From Egbenema bharatensis (GTDB lineage Bacteria > Cyanobacteriota > Cyanobacteriia > Elainellales > Elainellaceae), in assembly GCF_048077055.1 (NCBI RefSeq), contig NZ_CP182236.1, forward strand, positions 1,612,001 to 1,676,000: 64,000 nucleotides of DNA. Direction: 5' to 3'. Below the pieces are notes generated by a model. It saw only the letters and a program-made list of their open reading frames with translations, searched no databases and was not told where the DNA came from. Below, in pieces: positions 17,381 to 23,506 of this stretch (the first letter of the stretch is position 1; each line of letters opens with the position of its first letter). The position numbers were made by a program, and so were the translations under genes.

Positions 17381-17503
17381 TTACTGCTGTTTTTGTTTGG
17401 ACAGAACTACCAGGGCTTTGTCGATGTCTCGGACTTTGATGGCGCGGAGGGCAGTGAGGAGCGATCGGATTTGGGCAACTTCATCGTCGGTGAGGGTGAT
17501 CAT
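17381..17503 (-). CDS. Tiny MITLTD-family protein, 40 aa (copy 2)
   Basis: The protein is MITLTDDEVAQIRSLLTALR followed by AIKVRDIDKALVVLSKQKQQ. It lies 99 bases upstream of the 69-residue relative on the same strand. It is divergent from the small RHH-like gene at 17662. The same three-gene arrangement recurs at 21707-22443, which suggests that the genes belong together. Function is unknown. Confidence 0.62.
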   Translation of the reverse strand: MITLTDDEVAQIRSLLTALRAIKVRDIDKALVVLSKQKQQ

Positions 17504-17661
17504 GGGTAAATCTCCATTAGGGCGTAACCCAGTAAGCACAAAGTTTCTGGGCGTTTTTCTTTGAAAGTATCTTACAAGAAAAATCTTATGATGGCAATTG
17601 CCCTATAGCCATATATGTAGATTACCCTCATTAGAACTCTGCTTAAGAGAAAATAGGGCTT

Positions 17662-17847
17662 ATGCCAAAACGTAAGCCCCAAGTCAGGATCTATGTCTCT
17701 GAGGATGTTGATAAACTCCTCAAAATTATTGCTGCCGTTAAGGAAATCTCCGTCAATGCCCTGATGAATGAGGCGATCGAAGATTATCTGAATAAGCCTG
17801 ATGTTCAACAGATCATCGATAAACACAGGTTGGATGACTTGGATTAA
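17662..17847 (+). CDS. Small ribbon-helix-helix-like (CopG-type) protein, 61 aa
   Basis: Basic N-terminus PKRKPQVRIYVSEDVDKLLK gives a beta strand followed by two helices (IIAAVKEISVNALMNEAIED), the pattern of ribbon-helix-helix DNA-binding proteins. The tail ends IIDKHRLDDLD. A paralogue with the same ends lies at 22255-22443. It probably binds DNA and autoregulates. It is divergent from the 40-residue MITLTD gene. Whether it is an antitoxin to an unrecognised partner cannot be told. Confidence 0.68.
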   Translation: MPKRKPQVRIYVSEDVDKLLKIIAAVKEISVNALMNEAIEDYLNKPDVQQIIDKHRLDDLD

Positions 17848-17957
17848 GAGTTAAGGTAAAGCGTAGGAACTGTAAATTTCACTCTGTCTGCTCAACTGCC
17901 TCACTACTCGTCTAATTGATTTGCACCTACCCCTTCTGGAATAACTTGTAGCGAATT

Positions 17958-19445
17958 ATGTTATCTGAAGAACAGATTATCGAACTGATAGCAAAAGGCG
18001 AAAACGAAGCTATGGATTTTAAACGAGAATTAAGTTTAAAGTCTGCATCAGAAAAATCAGAACTAATTAAGGATGTTATTTCCATAGCTAATTCAAAGCA
18101 TGATACAGGCTATCTCATTATCGGTATTGATGATAATGGTGATATCATCGGCATTGGCTCAATAGAAGAGGAAAGAATTCAGCAAATCATACATAGTTAC
18201 ATTAATCCGAGTTTGGAAATTAATTGTTACTTGGCTTTTCTGAGCAATAATTTATTAAAAGTTGGAGTTATTGAGATAAGAGGGTCTGAAAGACCTTATA
18301 AAGTTTCAAAGTCAACTGATAGACTGCTGCAAAATGATGTTTTTGTAAGACATGGCTCTGTTGTTGCTAAAGCTAGTCCAGAAGAGATTCACCAAATGTA
18401 TAATCAATCTCGTATTCCTTCTGAAAGATTTGGCTATGTTCAAGCCGCAGAAGCATTCTTGAAATTGAATGATTTTCAAAGGGCTATTGATTCTTATTCA
18501 AGGGCTATTGACTTATTCCCTACAAGTGACTTATTTTTACTTCGCGCAAACGCTCATGTAAGTCTCTCTCATGCTCTTGAAAAAAAACGAGATCACTTTT
18601 TTGACTCGTTTTCTGATCTCAAAGAGAAGGAAAATATTACGCTAGAATTAGAAGAAATTAATAGTTCTATTGTGAAACAACGGGACAAAGCTCTTAAAGA
18701 TATTTCAGATGCTCTTCTTTTAGGAGCTTCATTGTCAATCGAAAAACAAGCACGTTTTGAACGTCTTAAAATACTTGCTAATTTGGCAAAAGATAAAGAT
18801 ACAGAGGAATGGAATGAAGATCTTACTTGGCTGAAGCAACATACAAAAGATAAAGAACTTGGTAAAGTTCTTCTTTTGGAAGTGAGGAGAATTGAGTGTA
18901 AGAGTGACCCTTTTTACTATGCACCAGATGAGTATGCGATGTCACTACTGGATGAAATTCTTAGGCTTGGCTATGACCATGTGGATGTATACATTTACAG
19001 GATAGACAATCGTATTGGTGAGTGTAACTATGGGCTTGCTTTAAAGGAATCAGAAGCAGCTTTAAGTGTGACGAGTGAACATGACAAAATTTTAGAAGTG
19101 TTGTGGAGGCGCGCACGGGCTTTGTCTAGCATAGCTTGGGTTCATCCGAATCGATTTAATGAATTACTTGATTTATCCGAGGAAATTGACAAAAAATACG
19201 AAAAAAAGGAATTCGAAGGTTGGTTTGCAGGAATTATTGGAATTGAAGAAGAAATTCTTTGTAGATGTGCAATGGCATTAGAATATGGCGGACTTGACAA
19301 AGGAGAGCTAAAGAGAGCCTTAAGAATAGCTCAATTTTTCAGGAAATCGCTCTCAACATTTGAAGGGAAAAATCCTAGATTTGCAAGTATAATCCGTAAA
19401 TTTTTAGATCACGTTACTGATACCGACGAAATGGAAAGGCGTTAA
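17958..19445 (+). CDS. AlbA_2 (Schlafen-like) domain protein with C-terminal TPR-like region, 495 aa
   Basis: Residues 1-150 form an AlbA_2/Schlafen putative ATP-binding domain: GENEAMDFKRELSL, KSELIKDVISIANSKHDTGY, LIIGIDDNGDIIGI, then the motif RPYKVS and the segment DVFVRHGS. After residue 150 a tetratricopeptide-like repeat (AAEAFLKLNDFQRAIDSYSR) and further helical repeats extend to the end. AlbA_2 domains occur in transcriptional regulators, nucleic-acid enzymes and some defence proteins. Base composition is clearly more AT-rich than flanking genes, which suggests transfer. It lies between two copies of a duplicated small-gene cassette. Function is unknown; involvement in defence is only a hypothesis. 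Confidence 0.75.
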   Translation: MLSEEQIIELIAKGENEAMDFKRELSLKSASEKSELIKDVISIANSKHDTGYLIIGIDDNGDIIGIGSIEEERIQQIIHSYINPSLEINCYLAFLSNNLLKVGVIEIRGSERPYKVSKSTDRLLQNDVFVRHGSVVAKASPEEIHQMYNQSRIPSERFGYVQAAEAFLKLNDFQRAIDSYSRAIDLFPTSDLFLLRANAHVSLSHALEKKRDHFFDSFSDLKEKENITLELEEINSSIVKQRDKALKDISDALLLGASLSIEKQARFERLKILANLAKDKDTEEWNEDLTWLKQHTKDKELGKVLLLEVRRIECKSDPFYYAPDEYAMSLLDEILRLGYDHVDVYIYRIDNRIGECNYGLALKESEAALSVTSEHDKILEVLWRRARALSSIAWVHPNRFNELLDLSEEIDKKYEKKEFEGWFAGIIGIEEEILCRCAMALEYGGLDKGELKRALRIAQFFRKSLSTFEGKNPRFASIIRKFLDHVTDTDEMERR

Positions 19446-19632
19446 TTTAACTAGAGAACTTCTGGAAATCGAGGGTGTTTAGATTTTTGTGTAAGCCTGA
19501 GAAACTCCATCAACATAGTATCCTTAAGCCATTACTGCCCAACCGTTTACGCTTCCTGAAACGGAAAAAATCGATCGTTGAATCGCCGCGATCGACTAAT
19601 TACCTTGCATCGATCGTGATTTGCTGAACGAA

Positions 19633-20205
19633 TCAGAGCATATTGGGGAGAAAGAGTTGATTCAGTGGAACCGCAATATCAGGAAATGCAACAGGGGTAA
19701 GTACCGTGTTGGCAGCCAGAAGTGTTTCCTGTTGATAGCCCTCTGAAGTCGGTTCCCGAAAGACGTAAACCTGTTGGGTATTCACATCCAAAATCCAGTA
19801 GTCAGCAATCCCTGCCCTGGCATAGATTAAGGCTTTTTGCTGCCGATCGCCCAGTAACGTAGAATCAGCCACTTCAATGATCAGGAAAATATCATCGGGT
19901 GTCGGATGACGATCGCCATACTCATTTGGGTCAGTGCGAACAACTGCAATATCGGGTTCCGGTTCTGATTTGGGTTTCAGCGTGACCGGCAACTGCATCC
20001 GCATATAGGCAACCGTTTCCAGCAGTCGATCCAGATAGCGAAACGCCCGTTGAGTCGTTGCCGCGTGGGGTGGCAATTGCGGATTCATCTCGATAATCTG
20101 TCCGTCTAATAGCTCAACGCGATCGGTTCCCGTCAAAATGCCAGCTTCCAGCATTCGATGGTATTCGTCCACTGTCCATTGTTTGGCTTTGGTTGGTGGC
20201 ATCAT
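19633..20205 (-). CDS. Uma2 family endonuclease-like protein (DUF820), 190 aa
   Basis: The protein carries the DUF820/Uma2 core of the PD-(D/E)xK superfamily: YHRMLEAGILTGTDRVELLD, SEPEPDIAVVRTDP, FLIIEVADSTLLGDRQQKAL and YARAGIADYWILDV. The acidic residues in PEPDIAVV and IEVADST plus the following lysine form the putative nuclease site. Such genes are hugely expanded in cyanobacteria and their biological role is unclear. Start could be Met1 or Met2. The DUF29 gene lies 13 bases upstream on the same strand. Confidence 0.9.
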   Translation of the reverse strand: MMPPTKAKQWTVDEYHRMLEAGILTGTDRVELLDGQIIEMNPQLPPHAATTQRAFRYLDRLLETVAYMRMQLPVTLKPKSEPEPDIAVVRTDPNEYGDRHPTPDDIFLIIEVADSTLLGDRQQKALIYARAGIADYWILDVNTQQVYVFREPTSEGYQQETLLAANTVLTPVAFPDIAVPLNQLFLPNML

Positions 20206-20218
20206 GCATTCCCCTCAT

Positions 20219-20686
20219 TCACATTCCATTGCTGGCGGTAGGATTGGGCAAAAAAGATTCACTGAGAATGTCAGCAATTGTAAAAGGGCATTGCTCTGAA
20301 ATCGAGGCGATCGCCAGTCCCGTTTCGCTAGCGGCATTCTTCCGGGCTGAATCATACGCCTGTACCAGCACCTCAGATGGATAGCTCCTTAAACTGGGGC
20401 TGTCCTGCAAAATTTGGGCAATCTCTTCTCGATTATTGCGGATTGTAATTTCCCAGGATGCACTCCGATGAGAAGGTTGATACTTCCATTTCAATAGATG
20501 CAGCAAAAGCACCTTGAGCCTGCTCAAAATTTCGCGCTTATCTCGCTTGCTCATGCTTTCCAACTCATCAATTAAGTTGTCAACATCAATCTCCTCAAAA
20601 CGCTTCGCCTTCAACAGTGCGATCGTCTCTTCAATCCAACCGTTGAAATCCTCGTCATAGCGAACGCTGGGTTTGTTGACAACCAT
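20219..20686 (-). CDS. DUF29 domain-containing protein, 155 aa
   Basis: The sequence YDEDFNGWIEETIALLKAKR, FEEIDVDNLIDELESMSKRD and LLLHLLKWKYQPSHRSASWE is the signature of DUF29, a small all-helical family abundant in cyanobacteria with no known function. The gene lies 13 bases upstream of the Uma2 gene, so they are probably co-transcribed. Its first 11 codons and upstream flank are duplicated at 16957-17040. Confidence 0.9.
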   Translation of the reverse strand: MVVNKPSVRYDEDFNGWIEETIALLKAKRFEEIDVDNLIDELESMSKRDKREILSRLKVLLLHLLKWKYQPSHRSASWEITIRNNREEIAQILQDSPSLRSYPSEVLVQAYDSARKNAASETGLAIASISEQCPFTIADILSESFLPNPTASNGM

Positions 20687-20737
20687 CGCTCAAGACCTCG
20701 ATCGATTCGTCACCTTCTATTATGCGGTCAAAAACTC

Positions 20738-20790
20738 ATTCAACTCATCGAAGGGACAGAGGATCTGGCGGTTTTCGGGAGAAGTTCAGA
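20738..20790 (-). pseudogene. Short fragment of the 69-aa MITLTD-family gene
   Basis: The plus-strand text GAAGGGACAGAGGATCTGGC and its flanks match the middle of the 69-residue genes at 17072 and 21707 (segment TSPENRQILCPFDS on the minus strand). Only about 50 bases survive, between the DUF29 gene and the PIN/antitoxin pair. It marks an old duplication interrupted by later insertions. Confidence 0.6.
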
Positions 20791-20820
20791 GCGGGGTAGA
20801 CCTGCATCAAAGTTTTGGGA

Positions 20821-21237
20821 CTATTTTTCAGGCATGATAACGGGAATCTCCTGATTTCGGTGCTTTCGATAAACTCTGAAATCGCTGTCCAGCGTCAAAA
20901 TCCTGCTTTTAGGATATTGCTCTGTCATTCTCACTAAACAGGCATCTGCTAGCGACATGGGGACGTTTTCATAGCGAGCAACCAATTCCTCGATTGCTTG
21001 TACGTCATCCGAAAGACAAAAGGGAATTTGTACGGCTCCTCGATTGATCAGCGATAGCACTGCGTCTTGACTGCGAGAATCTCGTTGCAATAGGAAACAG
21101 GCTTCTGTAATGACTGCTTCACAAGTTAGGAGTGGAGCGGTCACAGGGGTTACAGTTGCTACTGCCCATTGATGGAATCGGTCGGCTTTGCTCAGTAGGG
21201 CAACTAACACACCTGTATCGAGTAAAATCTGGGTCAT
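20821..21237 (-). CDS. PIN-domain (VapC-type) toxin, 138 aa
   Basis: PIN-domain acidic residues are visible in ILLDTGVLVALLSK (Asp7), TCEAVITEACFLL (Glu), MSLADACLVRMTE (Asp) and ILTLDSDFRVYRK (Asp). These form the Mg-dependent RNase site of VapC toxins. It overlaps the upstream small gene at 21234-21494 by four bases, the usual antitoxin-toxin coupling. Length is normal and all key residues are present, so it looks functional. Confidence 0.88.
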   Translation of the reverse strand: MTQILLDTGVLVALLSKADRFHQWAVATVTPVTAPLLTCEAVITEACFLLQRDSRSQDAVLSLINRGAVQIPFCLSDDVQAIEELVARYENVPMSLADACLVRMTEQYPKSRILTLDSDFRVYRKHRNQEIPVIMPEK

Positions 21238-21494
21238 GATTCGCCAAAACCTGCCATGTAGCTTTTATCGGTAGACAGGTCAGGGGGCAATCCTTCTAGA
21301 GAACCAATTAATTCTCCAGCGACTTCGAGAAAAGAGATGGGGTGATCTGCCGTTGCAGGTGGTTCGGAGGAGACAATGGAGGTTTCATCAATCACCAATA
21401 CAACTTTGAACGTTCCAACCGGCAAGTCTTCAGGTAACTGGATCTTGAGTTCCTTGCTCGGTGTAATGGTGGCGATCGTTTCAACCGTTTTCAT
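21234..21494 (-). CDS. Antitoxin-like small protein preceding PIN toxin, 86 aa
   Basis: This small acidic protein starts MKTVETIATITPSKELKIQL and contains PEDLPVGTFKVVLVIDE, an N-terminal beta-rich part like other cyanobacterial VapB-type proteins. The C-terminal tail (LSTDKSYMAGFGES) would wrap the toxin. Its stop overlaps the start of the PIN gene by four bases. Assignment as antitoxin rests mainly on position. Confidence 0.72.
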   Translation of the reverse strand: MKTVETIATITPSKELKIQLPEDLPVGTFKVVLVIDETSIVSSEPPATADHPISFLEVAGELIGSLEGLPPDLSTDKSYMAGFGES

Positions 21495-21706
21495 TGTGGT
21501 GTTTCCAGAACGTTAGCTTTACTCTAGCAAGGTTTTCTTTGCGATCGACTCAAATTGCCCGGTCTGCTCAGGTATGGGCGCGATCGGTTTTCCAATTTCT
21601 CTGGTTGTTCAGTTAATCGGTCATTCCAACTTCTAGACTGGGCAGGCAAGATATCTACCCCACTAGAGCTTCAAGCCGACTAAACGCCGATCGCACTCCA
21701 CTAAGG

Positions 21707-21907
21707 CTAATTCCGCAGTTCTCGGACAATTTCCTGCGCCAAATTTCTTGACCAAACTGAATCGAAGGGACAGAGGATTTGACGGTTTTCGGGGGAAGTC
21801 CAGACCAATGCATCTTCTACATCTGAGATGCGGTAGGTTTCGTTGAGCAGGATGCGGGTGAGGAGGTGATGCAGGGTTCTTGCCTGTTCGTCGGTGAGGG
21901 TAATCAT
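21707..21907 (-). CDS. Small MITLTD-family protein, 66 aa (copy 2)
   Basis: The protein MITLTDEQARTLHHLLTRIL, then LNETYRISDVEDALVWTSPE, ending LAQEIVRELRN, differs from the copy at 17072-17281 by a handful of residues. The intergenic DNA upstream (containing GGGCAGGCAAGATGCCTACC) is also nearly identical. The ATG at 21907 is the start shared with all relatives. The open frame continues to 21986 and 21970 without a good initiation site. Function is unknown. Confidence 0.65.
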   Translation of the reverse strand: MITLTDEQARTLHHLLTRILLNETYRISDVEDALVWTSPENRQILCPFDSVWSRNLAQEIVRELRN

Positions 21908-22007
21908 GGGGGGAGTCCTGGTTGAAGGTGAATGGTTTGCAGGGGAAGGTTCGAGGGACTGGGCAGGCAAGATGCCTACCCCACAAGAGTTTTAATTAGT
22001 TGAGGGT

Positions 22008-22151
22008 TTACTGGTGGTTTTGTTTGGACAGAATCACGAGGGCTTTGTCGATGTCTCGGACTTTGATGGCGCGGAGAGCGGTGAGGAGCGATTCCTTCGG
22101 ATAGCTTCGCTAACGGATTTGGGCGACTTCATCATCGGTGAGGGTGATCAT
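22008..22151 (-). pseudogene. Tiny MITLTD-family gene interrupted by a 21-base insertion (copy 3)
   Basis: The gene starts MITLTDDEVAQIR, then meets an in-frame TAG introduced by an extra 21 bases absent from the copies at 16515 and 17381. After the insert the frame resumes with SLLTALRAIKVRDIDKALVI and ends at TAA (22008-22010). The insert contains two mini-palindromes, TAGCGAAGCTA and TCCGAAGGA, typical of tiny dispersed repeats. The product would be 13 residues, so this copy is broken. Confidence 0.7.
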
Positions 22152-22254
22152 GGGTAATATCTCAATCAGGTTTAGTTGATATTATCCGCATATTCGCAGA
22201 TACGTAAGAGTGAGTGAGAAGATCTTACTTGTACTTTTGCGGCTACATTGACGA

Positions 22255-22443
22255 GTGAGTCCCAAGAAAAGACCAGAATTGAGAATCTACCTGGATTCTG
22301 ACTTAGATAAGTTGGTCAAGACGATCGCCACGATTCGGGAAGAATCGATTAGTGCTGTGGTAGCTGAAGCCTTAGAGTTGTGGCTGCAACAATCTCAGCA
22401 GCAGGAAATTATTGAAAAGCACAACTTAGATGAGTTGGATTGA
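22255..22443 (+). CDS. Small ribbon-helix-helix-like protein, 62 aa (paralogue)
   Basis: Starting at GTG 22255, the protein SPKKRPELRIYLDSDLDKLV, then KTIATIREESISAVVAEALE, ends IIEKHNLDELD. It aligns end to end with the protein at 17662-17847 (same basic start, strand-helix-helix and LDxLD tail). It is again divergent from a 40-residue MITLTD gene, here broken. DNA-binding and autoregulation are likely but inferred. Confidence 0.68.
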   Translation: MSPKKRPELRIYLDSDLDKLVKTIATIREESISAVVAEALELWLQQSQQQEIIEKHNLDELD

Positions 22444-22627
22444 AGGGATGGGGAGGGCGATCGGGAAATCAGAAATGTGCAGATATCTGCTGGTATTTGG
22501 GGCGATCGGGTAGCTTCCTGTTTAAGACATAAAGACATAACTGACATAACCGATCGCCCATCCCAAACTTGAGGCAAATCACAGGTTTGTTAAAATACGG
22601 ACAGAGCTTAAGATTCTGCGAGGGTTT

Positions 22628-22858
22628 ATGCGATCGATCGAGCAACTGACAGAGGAAATTCTTGCTCTTCCTAGCGCGTCTAGAGCACTCTTAGCAGAAA
22701 AGCTCATTGAAAGTCTGGAGTTTGATATTGATCCAGCTATTCAAGCCGCTTGGATGACTGAAGCAAAAAAACGACGAGATGAGATTCGGGACAGCATTGT
22801 GCAGCCCATTCCAGGAGAAGAAGCGTTGGCTCAAGTCAGGCGGCTACTTGAACAATGA
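22628..22858 (+). CDS. Addiction module antitoxin (PF09720-like), 76 aa
   Basis: The sequence IEQLTEEILALPSASRALLA, EKLIESLEFDIDPAIQAAWM and C-terminal IPGEEALAQVRRLLEQ is the pattern of the putative addiction module component family, antitoxins to ParE/RelE-type toxins. The stop overlaps the toxin ATG at 22855 by four bases. Confidence 0.9.
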   Translation: MRSIEQLTEEILALPSASRALLAEKLIESLEFDIDPAIQAAWMTEAKKRRDEIRDSIVQPIPGEEALAQVRRLLEQ

Positions 22859-23145
22859 GATACGTCTTTCACCCTGACGCACTCACTGAATATGCTGAAG
22901 CCGTTCAATACTATACGCAACAGCGGACTGAGGTTGCCCAAGCTTTTATTGATGCGATCGAGGATGCGGTTTATCGAATCAGAGAATCTCCTACACGCTA
23001 CAGGGTGATTGATGAAGAGATTCGACGATGTATGACCCGTAAGTTTCCCTATGGAATCATTTATACAATTGAGCAAGATTACATTTTGATTTTGGCGGTA
23101 ATGCATTGCAGTCGGGAACCTGGATACTGGAAGGATCGAAGATAG
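22855..23145 (+). CDS. ParE/RelE-superfamily toxin, 96 aa
   Basis: The protein MRYVFHPDALTEYAEAVQYY, FIDAIEDAVYRIRESPTRYR and C-terminal RKFPYGIIYTIEQDYILILA, VMHCSREPGYW matches the ParE/RelE fold. It is fully intact, with the typical HxxRxPxYW ending. Coupled by an ATGA overlap to its antitoxin. Such toxins poison gyrase (ParE) or cleave mRNA (RelE); which applies here is not visible. Confidence 0.9.
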   Translation: MRYVFHPDALTEYAEAVQYYTQQRTEVAQAFIDAIEDAVYRIRESPTRYRVIDEEIRRCMTRKFPYGIIYTIEQDYILILAVMHCSREPGYWKDRR

Positions 23146-23234
23146 AAGAATCGAAGATAAATTTAGTCATCATCAGTCAATCCATCGTTTCAAGGGTCGG
23201 TGGTTGCTGTATGCCAAAAGCCGATCGCACTCCA

Positions 23235-23375
23235 CTAAGGCTGATTTCTCAGTTCTCGGACAATTTCCTGTGCCAAGTTTCTTGACCAGACTGAATCGAA
23301 GGGACAGAGGATTTGGCGGTTTTCAGGGGAAGTCCAGACGAGGGCATCTTCTATATCTGAGATGCGGTAGGTTTC
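23235..23375 (-). pseudogene. 5'-truncated copy of the 69-aa MITLTD-family gene
   Basis: From about 23375 leftward the minus strand encodes ETYRISDIEDALVWTSPENR followed by the shared C-terminus ending LAQEIVRELRNQP. The first 25 codons of the family are missing and replaced by unrelated sequence (an open frame continues to 23429 with MLDSSSNNHQSLKFAHV). The truncation point adjoins the upstream region of the dynamin-like gene and probably marks the edge of an insertion. Confidence 0.65.
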
Positions 23376-23506
23376 ACTGACATGAGCAAACTTTAGACTT
23401 TGATGATTATTAGATGAAGAATCCAGCATTTTAGTGTTTGTCGCTCCACGCCAAGGTTCATCTGTACTATAATCTAAAGGAAATTTTAAACCTTGGTGGG
23501 ATAAAT

